DNA from: JBOCEF01 sp047610385
Lineage (GTDB): Bacteria; Pseudomonadota; Alphaproteobacteria; Rhodobacterales; Rhodobacteraceae
Length of the DNA stretch: 25,863 bases
Assembly: GCA_047610385.1 (NCBI GenBank)
Contig: JBLGAC010000057.1
Span: 1-25,863 of the forward strand
Direction of reading: 5' to 3'
The notes beneath the pieces were generated by a model, which saw nothing but the letters and a program-made list of their open reading frames with translations, was not told the DNA's origin and searched no databases. Positions 8,469-16,647 of this stretch are shown in pieces; the first letter of the stretch is position 1, and each line of letters opens with the position of its first letter. A program made the position numbers and the translations under genes.

Positions 8469-9341
8469 TCAGGGACGGCGCAGCGCGGTGGGCAGCCCGG
8501 CCCCCGCCCCGGCAGCCCCGGCCGCGTTGATGCGCGCGACCGCCTCAGCCAAAGGTTCAGCCGTCACCGCCATGTGATGGGCGTTGGCATGAAGCAGCGT
8601 GGCCGCGCCGCGCATCACACCGACATGGCCGCGCCAGAACACCAGATCGCCGCGCCTGAGGGCGGGCATCGCTGCCCCCGCATCGCCCCCGGCCCAGGGA
8701 TTTGGGATCGGAGAGCCTAGCTCAGCGGCCTGCATGTCGCTGTCGCGCGGGGCAGCGAGGCCCGCGGCCTCCAGCCCCAGTTGCGTAAGGCCAGAACAAT
8801 CGATCCCCATCGCGCTTTCCCCACCCCACAGATAAGGCGCGCCGATCAACGCCTCAGGTGCCACCACAGCATCACACGCGCGCGGCCCCAGCGCCGCCAT
8901 CGGGACCCAACCGCCGTGCACGCGCAGGAACCGCCCTTCAGGGACACCAGACAGCAGCGCCCCCATCGGCAGCACGTCGCGCGGCGCGGTCTTGATGTCC
9001 GCCGCAGCATAAAGGTGGGTCAACGGCGCGGTCACGCGGTGGGTCGGCGCGGGCCCCGGCGCGGCCAGTGCGGCCTCAGGCGCCCAGCCGACATAGCCGT
9101 CGCGCAGGCGTTGCAGCCAGGCATCGCCACCGCGGATCTGCGCCACCCGCACCCGGTCCCCCATGCGCAGCTGCGCCGCCAACCCTGCCGCATCGGGCGT
9201 GGACCGCAGAGGGGCAAGGCCGACCGCCACCTCCATCTCCCACGGATCGACAAAGGTTGCGGCGTCGACGCGCCCACGCAATGCGGCATCCGCCAGATCA
9301 GCGCGGATCAGATGACGCCGCGGATCGAGACCGTGATTCAT
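8469..9341 (-). CDS. C40-family peptidase: SH3-like domains plus NlpC/P60
   Basis: A 290-residue protein with a presumed role in peptidoglycan peptide hydrolysis, probably of a D-Glu to diamino-acid bond. Two SH3-like segments span residues 35-155 (for example RMGDRVRVAQIRGGDAWLQ and GGWVPMAALGP). The NlpC/P60 domain follows with YLWGGESAMGIDCSGLTQ (nucleophile Cys182), RGDLVFWRGHVGVM (His239) and LLHANAHHMAV (third polar residue, His251). There is no clear signal peptide, so any export route is unclear. The start at 9341 has GGGAGAG six to seven bases upstream. It lies 90 bases downstream of the leucyl aminopeptidase gene on the same strand, an arrangement I recall as common in Rhodobacterales. 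Confidence 0.9.
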   Translation of the reverse strand: MNHGLDPRRHLIRADLADAALRGRVDAATFVDPWEMEVAVGLAPLRSTPDAAGLAAQLRMGDRVRVAQIRGGDAWLQRLRDGYVGWAPEAALAAPGPAPTHRVTAPLTHLYAAADIKTAPRDVLPMGALLSGVPEGRFLRVHGGWVPMAALGPRACDAVVAPEALIGAPYLWGGESAMGIDCSGLTQLGLEAAGLAAPRDSDMQAAELGSPIPNPWAGGDAGAAMPALRRGDLVFWRGHVGVMRGAATLLHANAHHMAVTAEPLAEAVARINAAGAAGAGAGLPTALRRP

Positions 9342-9431
9342 CGCAGCTCTCCCGCCCAGGGGCGCAAAAAGGGGTGCAGGGTGGGCCAGATGCGGACCCA
9401 AAGGGGCCGCGATGGGCCGCACCAACCCCGC

Positions 9432-10808
9432 TCAGACGCCGAAGCGATGCTCCAACATGGCCAGCAGCGCACGGGCCCCCTGCATTTCGCCGCCCTTGGG
9501 ACGGCCGGGCTTGGGCACCGGAACCCAGCCATAGATGTCGAAATGCGCGAACCGCTTGGCACCCCCGGCAAAGCGGCGCAGGAACAGCGCTGCGGTCACT
9601 GACCCCGCCATTCCACCTGCCGGCGCGTTGTCGAGGTCCGCGATCCCCGGCTCGATCAGGTCCTCATACGGGTCCCAGAACGGCATCCGCCACAGCGGAT
9701 CACGGGCCCGCGCGGCGCCTGCCGCGATGTCAGCGGCAAGCGCATCGTCATCGGTGTAGAACGGCGGCAGATCGGGGCCCAGCGCCACGCGTGCGGCGCC
9801 GGTCAAGGTGGCCATGGACACCAGCAGGTCCGGCGCCTCCTCCTGCCCCACGGCCAGCGCGTCGGCCAGCGCAAGCCGCCCTTCGGCGTCGGTGTTGTTG
9901 ATCTCAACGGTCAGGCCAGCGCGGGATGGAAAGATGTCGCCGGGGCGGAATGCGTTCCCAGCGATGGAGTTTTCCAGTGCCGGGATCAGCACCCGCAGAC
10001 GCACCGGCAGCTTCAGCGCCATGATCATCGCGGCAAGCCCGATCACGTTCGCAGCCCCGCCCATGTCTTTTTTCATCAGCGCCATCGACCCGGCAGGCTT
10101 GATCGACAGCCCCCCGGTGTCGAACGCCACGCCTTTGCCGACCAGCGTGATTTTTGGCGCGTCTGCGGCCCCCCAGCGCATGTCCAGCAGCCGCGGTGCC
10201 CGCGCGGGGCCCGACGCGCGGCCCACCGCATGGATCAAGGTCAGGCGCGCGGCCAGCAGATCATCGCCGACAATGGCGGACATCTCAGCGCCATGTGCGG
10301 CGGCCAGGTTGCGCAGCGCGGCCTCGATCTCAGCCGGGCCCATGTCTTCGGCCGGGGTGTTGATCAGATCGCGGGTCAGGCGCGTGCCGTCCGCAATGGC
10401 CGCCAGACGCGCGGGATCGACGCCCTCGGGCGTCTCCAGCACTGCGGCAGGGGTGTTGTTGGCCGCCCGATAGCGAGTGAAGCGATAGCGCGACAGTTCC
10501 CACGCCAGCGCGGCCTCGGCGGCATCGTCGGGCGCAAGGGGCGCGGCCAGCCGATAGCTGCCGCCCGGCAGCGCGGCGGCCAGGCTGGCAATGTGGAACC
10601 GCCCCCGCGCCCGGGCCCGCGCGTCCCCCCAGCCGAACAACACCAAGGACAGCGCCCCATCCGCGTCCGGGATCTGCACCACTTGCCCCAGCACGCCGGT
10701 GAACCCTTGCAGCCGCGCCCAGGCCTGCGAGGGCGCGGGCAGTGCGGACAGCGCGGCCTCAGCATCGGCGGCCTCAAGCAGATGGATCGGCGTGGAGCGT
10801 TCGGTCAT
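9432..10808 (-). CDS. leucyl aminopeptidase family protein (M17)
   Basis: A 458-residue cytoplasmic dinuclear-metal aminopeptidase that removes N-terminal residues from peptides. The M17 signature NTDAEGRLALADAL is present. Upstream lie the metal and active-site stretch VGKGVAFDTGGLSIKP (Lys and Asp) and MKKDMGGAANVIG. The N-terminal domain (about residues 1-170) is diverged, as in the PepB-like alphaproteobacterial subgroup. The start at 10808 has AAGGA ten bases upstream. It is probably co-transcribed with the NlpC/P60 gene. Both products act on peptides, consistent with turnover of cell-wall or protein-derived peptides. Confidence 0.93.
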   Translation of the reverse strand: MTERSTPIHLLEAADAEAALSALPAPSQAWARLQGFTGVLGQVVQIPDADGALSLVLFGWGDARARARGRFHIASLAAALPGGSYRLAAPLAPDDAAEAALAWELSRYRFTRYRAANNTPAAVLETPEGVDPARLAAIADGTRLTRDLINTPAEDMGPAEIEAALRNLAAAHGAEMSAIVGDDLLAARLTLIHAVGRASGPARAPRLLDMRWGAADAPKITLVGKGVAFDTGGLSIKPAGSMALMKKDMGGAANVIGLAAMIMALKLPVRLRVLIPALENSIAGNAFRPGDIFPSRAGLTVEINNTDAEGRLALADALAVGQEEAPDLLVSMATLTGAARVALGPDLPPFYTDDDALAADIAAGAARARDPLWRMPFWDPYEDLIEPGIADLDNAPAGGMAGSVTAALFLRRFAGGAKRFAHFDIYGWVPVPKPGRPKGGEMQGARALLAMLEHRFGV

Positions 10809-10984
10809 GGTCGGCGGTTCCTTGGATTGGTGCGCGGCGCGGCGTCTGGTGCCGATCCTGACCGGGCCGGCGCGCGGGTGCAACTGCGGCGCAATGCGCC
10901 CGCACCATTGGCGAATCACCTCGTCCCGCCCCATATGTGACCCGCGCCCGTTCGCCCACGCAGACCATGGCCAGGAGGCCCGAC

Positions 10985-11239
10985 ATGTCCAAACGCCCCC
11001 CGTTCTTCGACGATCTTTCCCGCCTTATGACCAGCGCGGCCGGGGTCGCCCAAGGTGCGCGCGCTGAGGCGGAGACGGCCATGAAAAGCCTGCTCGACCG
11101 CTGGCTGGCGGACAGCAATCTGGTGACCCGCGAAGAATTCGACGCCGTGCGTGAGATGGCCGCCAAGGCCCGTGCGGAAAATGAGGCCCTGTCCGCCCGC
11201 CTCGCCGCGCTGGAAGCCAGACAGACCGACAAACCCTGA
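10985..11239 (+). CDS. ubiK: accessory factor UbiK family protein (BMFP domain)
   Basis: A small 84-residue protein of the UbiK/DUF526 family, a coiled-coil accessory factor in ubiquinone biosynthesis in Proteobacteria. The N-terminal half (FFDDLSRLMTSAAGVAQGARAEAETAMKSLLDRWLA) is amphipathic, with the typical LVTREEFDAVREMA segment following. The last 30 residues form a coiled coil (AKARAENEALSARLAALEAR). The ATG at 10985 follows a near-perfect AGGAGG with six bases of spacing. It is divergent from the aminopeptidase and just upstream of tRNA-Arg. Family assignment is good; the role in this organism is by homology. Confidence 0.88.
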   Translation: MSKRPPFFDDLSRLMTSAAGVAQGARAEAETAMKSLLDRWLADSNLVTREEFDAVREMAAKARAENEALSARLAALEARQTDKP

Positions 11240-11241
11240 CC

Positions 11242-11259
11242 CCCCTCGCCGGGGGGGCG
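11242..11259 (+). terminator. GC hairpin after ubiK
   Basis: Six C (11242-11247) pair with the following G-run around a 5-base loop, three bases after the ubiK stop. No T-tract follows, so it is a weak terminator candidate. Confidence 0.3.
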
Positions 11260-11336
11260 AACTGGGCGCTGCGGCATGTTTTCGCTTTCCGCGCGATTGA
11301 CCCGTGCCCACCCGCGCGGCTAAAGATGCGCGCGTC

Positions 11337-11413
<77 letters not shown>

Positions 11414-11536
11414 TTTCCAGCCGCCGGTCATATGCCGCGATGATCCGTGGCGGCGCTGCCGCAAGGCCAGTTGCGCATATGTCCAGGGCGCGCCAGTCCC
11501 GCAGGCCGCCACCTTTAGCGATGGCGGCCCGCAGGC

Positions 11537-12382
11537 TCAGACCTCGTCGATGACGCCATTGGACAGCGTGCCGATGCCGGAAATCTCAACCTCAATCCTG
11601 TCGCCCGGCTTCATGAACAGCTTGGGTTCACGGAACATGCCAACGCCACTGGGCGTGCCGGTGGCGATGACGTCGCCGGGCAGCAACCGCGTGACCGTTG
11701 ATACATAGGCGATCAGCTCAGGGATGCCGAATGCAAGGTCGGCGATCGGGGCCGATTGCACCACCTCGCCGTTCAAGCGGGTCTGCATGTTCTGCGCCTC
11801 GGGGTCGGGCAGCGCGTCGCGCGTCACCAGCCACGGGCCCATGGCGCCGCTGTCGTCAAAGCTTTTGCCCGGCCAGAACTGCGAGGTATGGCGCTGGAAA
11901 TCGCGCACTGACCCATCGTTGAAGCAGCTGAACCCGGCCACATGGTCCATGGCGGTGGCCTCAGAGATGTGGCGGCCGGGTTTGCCGATCACCACGGCCA
12001 GCTCTCCTTCGAAATCGAACCAGGTTGATGCTTTGGGCCGCACCAGCGCCGCGCCATGCCCCAGCACCGAGGACGGATAGCGCGTGAAAATCGACGGCTT
12101 GGCGGGCTTTTCGCGCCCGGTCTCAGTGATATGAGACATGTAGTTCAGCCCGATGCAGATGATCTTGTCGGGGTTCGGCAACGGCGACATCATCGTGACG
12201 TCCGACATGTCCAGCACCGGGCCGGAGGCCGCGGAAAGCGCCGCAAGATCGTCCGCCGCCAGCACCGCACGCAGGTCAGCATATCTGGCGCGCAGATCGG
12301 CACCCGCATCGTGCAGCTTGCCATCGCGGGCAACACCGTAGGAGGCAGTTCCGTCGGTCATGATGTAGGAAGAGATGCGCAT
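11537..12382 (-). CDS. fumarylacetoacetate hydrolase family protein
   Basis: A 281-residue cytoplasmic metal-dependent enzyme of the FAH superfamily, which includes fumarylpyruvate and acylpyruvate hydrolases and the MhpD/HpcG hydratases. The metal ligands are visible as FEGELAVVIG (Glu125, Glu127) and NDGSVRD (Asp156). IICIGLNYMSHITETG and VIATGTPSGVGM are conserved family stretches. The start at 12382 has GGAG eight bases upstream. A perfect palindrome of the cluster's operator type lies 77 bases upstream of the start, so it probably has its own regulated promoter. It lies downstream of the extradiol dioxygenase, so it likely handles a ring-cleavage product. Hydrolase versus hydratase cannot be decided. 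Confidence 0.9.
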   Translation of the reverse strand: MRISSYIMTDGTASYGVARDGKLHDAGADLRARYADLRAVLAADDLAALSAASGPVLDMSDVTMMSPLPNPDKIICIGLNYMSHITETGREKPAKPSIFTRYPSSVLGHGAALVRPKASTWFDFEGELAVVIGKPGRHISEATAMDHVAGFSCFNDGSVRDFQRHTSQFWPGKSFDDSGAMGPWLVTRDALPDPEAQNMQTRLNGEVVQSAPIADLAFGIPELIAYVSTVTRLLPGDVIATGTPSGVGMFREPKLFMKPGDRIEVEISGIGTLSNGVIDEV

Positions 12383-12458
12383 GGGTCGCTCCGGATCATT
12401 CGTGATGGTTCGCTCGATAGCCCAGGGCCGCGCAGGGCGGGCGGGCGGCGTTGGATTT

Positions 12459-12473
12459 GTCCGCACTGCGGAC
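12459..12473. promoter_or_regulatory. palindromic operator 1 (putative IclR-family site)
   Basis: GTCCGCACTGCGGAC is a perfect 7-bp inverted repeat around one central base. It lies in the 172-base gap upstream of the FAH-family gene. It matches the two other copies in this cluster, and IclR-family regulators commonly bind palindromes of about 15 bp. Confidence 0.65.
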
Positions 12474-12554
12474 GCCTTGGCGCGATGCGCAAAGCCGGGA
12501 TGTCTGGCCAGGATCGGCATCGGCGCCTTATGCTGGGCGCCTTGTGCGGGGCGA

Positions 12555-13535
12555 TCAGCCGGTGCGGGTCATGGCATCAAGCCACATGCAATTCGGGGCC
12601 GGATCGGGCGCGCGCAGCCCGCGGGCACCAGCGTCCATCCGCATTTCGCGCATCTTTTCACGGCCCGGATCGCCATCGGGCATGTGCACCCGTTCGTGGC
12701 CCCAATAGCTGGGACCATCATGGGTTTCATGGGCCTGCCATGTGGCGGGGTTCACCTCTCGGGCGCCCCAACCGTATTCGACGAAAAAGCCAGATGGGGA
12801 ATTGGCGTAAAAGCTCATCATATGGTCGTTGGAATGGCGGCCCAGCGTATAGGCCACGCGGCCCGGATCCTGCTGCGCGATGTCATAGCCTTGCCCGACA
12901 TCGTCCAGCGACTGCAATTCAACCATGAAGTGGTGTAGGCCCTTTTTGCCCGACCCGACCATGGCAAAGCTGTGATGGCGCCCGTTGATGTGGAAGAAAT
13001 ACAGCTGGAACGGCGTCAGCCCGTAATCGGTGACGCTGAACCCCAGCAGGTCGCGGTAAAACGGCAGCAGCTTTTCGATATCTGCCACATGCAGCACCGC
13101 GTGGCCCATGCCCAGCGATCCGGTCTTGAACCCCGAAATCGCCCGCCCAGGCACGAAAGGATCGCTGGCGATCTGGGGGGCGCAGAACACCTCAAGGTGG
13201 TTGCCATCGGGGTCTTGAAACGAAATCAGCCGCGACACCAGCCGCTGATCCGCCAGCGCCGCGGCCTCCAACCTGACCGCCACGCCGGCGTTGTCCAGCC
13301 TGCCCGCAAGGCGGTCCAGATCCGCAGGGGTGTCGACCTCCCACCCCATGAAGTCGAGCCCTTCTTCGCCATCATCGGTCACCAGCAGCCGCTGTTTGCG
13401 GTCATCCATGCGAAAGGCACGCGACGCCGCGCCGCGATCGACCTGCTGCATGCCCAGAAGGCCGGTGGCAAAGCTGCTCCAGTCTTCGGTTTTTGAGGAC
13501 CGGATGCCGATATAGCCGAGCGAGCTGAGCGTCAT
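12555..13535 (-). CDS. VOC-superfamily extradiol ring-cleavage dioxygenase (BphC-like)
   Basis: A 326-residue two-domain type I extradiol dioxygenase, predicted to open a catechol ring next to the hydroxyls (meta-cleavage) with Fe(II). The likely ligands are His145 (GMGH), His201 or His202 (GLHHFMVEL) and Glu253 (GFFVEYGW). The expected second-sphere residues are also present: HH at 187-188, HSNDH at 234-238 and Tyr243. The N-terminal module (about residues 5-120) lacks the metal site, as usual. The C-terminal extension from about residue 265 (THDGPSYWGHERVH) occurs in related biphenyl-diol dioxygenases. It is divergent from the IclR regulator, with operator 2 between them. The native catechol is unknown. 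Confidence 0.92.
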   Translation of the reverse strand: MTLSSLGYIGIRSSKTEDWSSFATGLLGMQQVDRGAASRAFRMDDRKQRLLVTDDGEEGLDFMGWEVDTPADLDRLAGRLDNAGVAVRLEAAALADQRLVSRLISFQDPDGNHLEVFCAPQIASDPFVPGRAISGFKTGSLGMGHAVLHVADIEKLLPFYRDLLGFSVTDYGLTPFQLYFFHINGRHHSFAMVGSGKKGLHHFMVELQSLDDVGQGYDIAQQDPGRVAYTLGRHSNDHMMSFYANSPSGFFVEYGWGAREVNPATWQAHETHDGPSYWGHERVHMPDGDPGREKMREMRMDAGARGLRAPDPAPNCMWLDAMTRTG

Positions 13536-13630
13536 GATGCCTGCCTCCGTCTTGCCGCCAACCCCCGGCGCCGATCATTAAAGCCACGTTAGCGGATCGC
13601 CCCCGCCGCAGGCACCGCCGCGCCGCCATC

Positions 13631-13645
13631 GTCCGCAGTGTGGAC
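13631..13645. promoter_or_regulatory. palindromic operator 2 (putative IclR-family site)
   Basis: GTCCGCAGTGTGGAC, one mismatch from a perfect palindrome, lies in the divergent gap, 72 bases before the regulator start and 96 before the dioxygenase start. This placement suits control of both genes, including autoregulation. Confidence 0.65.
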
Positions 13646-13716
13646 ATATCGCGCCCCACCGGCGCATTCTTTGCCCCTGCAACATCAGGCTCAGCGTTCG
13701 GGGGGGGGCCACAACC

Positions 13717-14481
13717 ATGACCAGATTTGGATCGGTGCGCGCGCTGGCGCGGGGGCTTGAGGTGCTTCAGGCCATCAACCAGCGCAACGGCCTGAAGGCT
13801 GCGGAGATCGCCAAAACCACCGGCATTCCGCGCCCCACGGTGTATCGGCTGCTCGAAACCCTTGAAGGGCTGAACATGGTGGCGCGCGATCATTCGACCG
13901 ACAAATGGCGCCCGACCCTGCACACCAGATCGCTCAGCTCAGGCTTTCGGGATGCGGACTGGGTGTGCCAGATCGCCGTGCCGGAGATGACGCGCCTAAG
14001 CCGCGACATCCTGTGGCCGGTCGATCTGGTGACGTTCCGCGATTATGAAATGGAGATCAGGGAGTCCACCCACAGCACCAGCCCCTATTCCATTGATCAC
14101 GGCATGGTCGGCCTGCGCACACCCGTGCTCGATACCGCGAGCGGGCGATGCTTTCTGGCGTTTTCGTCGAATGAGGACCGCGCCCATATCATGGCCGGGC
14201 TGCGCGAACGGATCGGCATTTGTGACCCGGTGATCCTGAAGGACGGGCCGCTCGACCTTGTGCTGGCGCAATCGCGGGAAATGGGCCTCGGCTTTCGCAA
14301 GGAAGGGTTTCGCGACGCGACCATGAGCATTTCGGCCCCGATCTTTGCAGGCGGGCGGGTGACCGCCTGCATCACGATCATCTGGACCAGTGCCGCCCTG
14401 AAATTCGACAAGGCGGTGGCGCTGTTCCGCGGCAAGCTGCTGGCGGCGGCGGGGACCATCTCTGCGCAGATGGATCAATGA
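13717..14481 (+). CDS. IclR-family transcriptional regulator (MhpR-like)
   Basis: A 254-residue regulator. The N-terminal winged helix-turn-helix spans about residues 5-70 (VRALARGLEVLQAINQ, LKAAEIAKTTGIPRPTVYRLLETLE). A GAF-like effector domain follows (DLVTFRDYEMEIRESTHS, GLRTPVLDTASGRCFLAF, TMSISAPIFAGGRVTACITI). The overall pattern is closest to the IclR members controlling hydroxylated aromatic-acid catabolism, such as MhpR and PcaR. It is divergent from the dioxygenase gene and close to an MhpA-like hydroxylase. I infer that it binds the three 15-bp palindromes in this cluster. Effector and activator/repressor mode are unknown. No good ribosome-binding site beyond a G-run precedes the ATG. 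Confidence 0.92.
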   Translation: MTRFGSVRALARGLEVLQAINQRNGLKAAEIAKTTGIPRPTVYRLLETLEGLNMVARDHSTDKWRPTLHTRSLSSGFRDADWVCQIAVPEMTRLSRDILWPVDLVTFRDYEMEIRESTHSTSPYSIDHGMVGLRTPVLDTASGRCFLAFSSNEDRAHIMAGLRERIGICDPVILKDGPLDLVLAQSREMGLGFRKEGFRDATMSISAPIFAGGRVTACITIIWTSAALKFDKAVALFRGKLLAAAGTISAQMDQ

Positions 14482-14890
14482 TCTATGCGCGTCAGCGGGG
14501 CGCGTCAGCGGGGCGCGGCCGCCGGGGTGGGCCGGTGCTTTTCATCGGTTGGGCCGCAACGCGCACCGGCAAGGCATGACCTGCGACGATGCCGGTTAAC
14601 GCGCCTTGCCCAACGCGGCGAAGACATTAGCCTTGATGCTCTGCTTCATGGCGCAATGTGCGGGGATGCACAGGGCGATCACCAACAAGCTGACCTCGGT
14701 TCATCCCCAGAATCGGCGGCTGGACCTGCCCGCGCAGCAGCGCATCGCGCATGGTCATCAGCGCCAGAAGCAGCAGGCCGGTGAGCCTTGGGCGCGCAAA
14801 GCGGTCTGGTCGATACGCCGCGCGCCGGTTTCCTGATCCGGCGCGCGGTGCCCTTGCTGTCGGGATATGTCGGCAAGCGCGGACGGGCAG
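14482..14890. other. 409-base gap, probably holding a decayed membrane-protein gene on the minus strand
   Basis: No intact gene is visible. On the minus strand a hydrophobic, protein-like segment (RPRLTGLLLLALMTMRDALL, around 14720-14790) is followed in another frame by TEVSLLVIALCIPAHCAMKQ and, after a further 14 residues, a TAA at 14596-14598. This suggests the 3' end of a membrane-protein gene with a frameshift, but I recognise no family. A 13-base tandem duplication occurs at 14488-14513. Confidence 0.35.
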
Positions 14891-16486
14891 TCAGGCCACG
14901 TTCCGCGCGGTTGGGGGCGCGCGCAGCAGATCCTCATACCGCGCCAGCGCGTCTTCCAGCGCCTCAGGGAAGAACGTGGCGGCGCAATAGCGGTCAGGCC
15001 GGATCAGCAGGATCTGATCGCGGTGGGTCAGAAGCGGCCGCGCCACATCGCGTTCCAAGGGCGGCACCCCGGTGCCGCGGTTCATCGTGTCGATCACGAC
15101 GCCGGTCAGCGGCAGGCCCAGCAGCGTGTTGCGGCCAAGGCCCGCCAGTGCCGCCCGCCCAGCCTCATTCTGCGCGATCAACGAAAATCCTGGGCCCAGC
15201 ACATCATCCAGCAACGGGGCGTCAGCGCCGTGCTGCAGGCGCGGCTGGGGGATCATTTCGCCCACCAAAGACGCGTCGAAATCGGGGGTGTCGAGGTCCA
15301 GAAACAGCCCGGCACCATAGCGCGGCTTGGGTTTGAACTTCATCTGGATCAGATAGTCGCGCACCTTGGGGAACGGCTTCAGCGCCGCCAGCAGCAGGTT
15401 GCGGAACATAAGCTGCTCACGCTCTGCCGGCATCACGATGGCGCCCATGGCAACGGCGAGCTGGATCATATCCCAGGCCGGCCCGCGGCGTTCCAGATCA
15501 TAGCTGCCCAGCACCGCGTCATCCGCCCCGCCCTTCACCGCCGCGGCGACCTTCCACGCGACGTTGTGCGCGTCGCGCAGACCGGCGTTCATGCCTTGGC
15601 CTGCGAAAGGCGGCGTCAGATGCGCCGCGTCGCCCATCAGCAGGATGCGCCCGTCCTGGAACCGCTCCGCAATCCGGGCATGAAAGGTATAGACGGTCTT
15701 GCGCACCACTTCGGCGGGATCATAGACGCGGAAAGGCGCCATCAGACCGGCCAGAACATCGTCGGCCAGCATGGCTTCGCGCGTCTCGCCGGGCAGCAGC
15801 ATGAATTCATAGCGCCGCCCACCATGAGGGGCCGGGATGCTGACATGGGGCCGTGCGGCGCTGCAGTGGAATTTGCTGAACAGATCGCCGTCCGGGTCGT
15901 TCACCGTGTCGATGACGATCCAGTCCTGTTCATACGTGGCGCCGGACATGGCAATGCCCAGCCGTTCGCGGATTGGACTGCGCCCCCCATCGCAGGCCAA
16001 CACCCATTGCGTGCGGATGCGGTGCAAGGCGCCCGCAGCGTCGCGTACCGTCACCACCGCATGATCGGGGGCCTGCGCGATGTCGATCACCCGGGATGAA
16101 AAGCGCAGCGTGCCGGGGGCATGGCCCTCAAGCCGGTCGCGCAGCACGGCCTCAAGCTCCGGCTGGAAAAAGAACTGGCGCTTGGCGAAACCGAAATTGC
16201 GTGGCCCTTTGCCGGTCTGCGCAAAGCACACCCCGTCATCATCGTAATAGCGCGCGCCGTCGCCTTCGGCCGTGTCGCGCAGATAGGTTTTGTCGAGGCC
16301 GAACACCTGCAACGTCCGCAGCCCTTCATCGTCAAGCACGATGGCCCGCGGCAGGTCCAGCGGCGCGGCATCCTGCTCCAACACCACGCAGTCCACGCCG
16401 TAAACGGCCAGCAGGTTGGCCGCAGTCAGACCGCACGGGCCGCCGCCGACGATGACCACCGGGATGTCTGCGCGATATCCGTCCAT
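14891..16486 (-). CDS. FAD-dependent aromatic hydroxylase, MhpA-like
   Basis: A 531-residue class A flavoprotein monooxygenase, predicted to hydroxylate a phenolic ring ortho to its hydroxyl using NAD(P)H and O2. It has the N-terminal dinucleotide motif VVIVGGGPCGLTAANLLAVYG (residues 10-30), the DG motif VLACDGGRSPIRERLG, and the second FAD motif ILLMGDAAHLTPPFAGQGMNAGLRDAHN. The C-terminal domain (from about residue 390) is the thioredoxin-like extension of the PheA/MhpA group. E. coli MhpA, of similar length (about 550), acts on 3-(3-hydroxyphenyl)propionate. It probably supplies the catechol for the dioxygenase of this cluster. Operator 3 lies 93 bases upstream of the ATG. The exact substrate is inference. 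Confidence 0.92.
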   Translation of the reverse strand: MDGYRADIPVVIVGGGPCGLTAANLLAVYGVDCVVLEQDAAPLDLPRAIVLDDEGLRTLQVFGLDKTYLRDTAEGDGARYYDDDGVCFAQTGKGPRNFGFAKRQFFFQPELEAVLRDRLEGHAPGTLRFSSRVIDIAQAPDHAVVTVRDAAGALHRIRTQWVLACDGGRSPIRERLGIAMSGATYEQDWIVIDTVNDPDGDLFSKFHCSAARPHVSIPAPHGGRRYEFMLLPGETREAMLADDVLAGLMAPFRVYDPAEVVRKTVYTFHARIAERFQDGRILLMGDAAHLTPPFAGQGMNAGLRDAHNVAWKVAAAVKGGADDAVLGSYDLERRGPAWDMIQLAVAMGAIVMPAEREQLMFRNLLLAALKPFPKVRDYLIQMKFKPKPRYGAGLFLDLDTPDFDASLVGEMIPQPRLQHGADAPLLDDVLGPGFSLIAQNEAGRAALAGLGRNTLLGLPLTGVVIDTMNRGTGVPPLERDVARPLLTHRDQILLIRPDRYCAATFFPEALEDALARYEDLLRAPPTARNVA

Positions 16487-16578
16487 TGCCTTTTGCCCCT
16501 TTCGCGTTGCTCAGCGCCGTTTGCGGCAACCTTGTTACAACCGCTCAGGGCGGCGGCGTCCACGCGCAGCGGGCGGGT

Positions 16579-16593
16579 GTTCGCACAGCGGAC
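16579..16593. promoter_or_regulatory. palindromic operator 3 (putative IclR-family site)
   Basis: GTTCGCACAGCGGAC matches operator 1 at 13 of 15 positions and lies 93 bases upstream of the MhpA-like gene, with the same flanking bases (a T-rich left side and AA on the right). It is the weakest of the three copies. Confidence 0.55.
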
Positions 16594-16619
16594 AAACGCC
16601 CTGCCTGCCCGGCGCGGCG

Positions 16620-16638
16620 GGCAGGCAGGCAGGCAGGC
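16620..16638. repeat. GGCA tetranucleotide tandem repeat
   Basis: Nearly five consecutive GGCA units lie between operator 3 and the stop of the GST gene, outside any coding sequence. The short array could vary by slippage but is too short to call phase-variable. Confidence 0.6.
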
Positions 16639-16647
16639 GCAGTGCCA

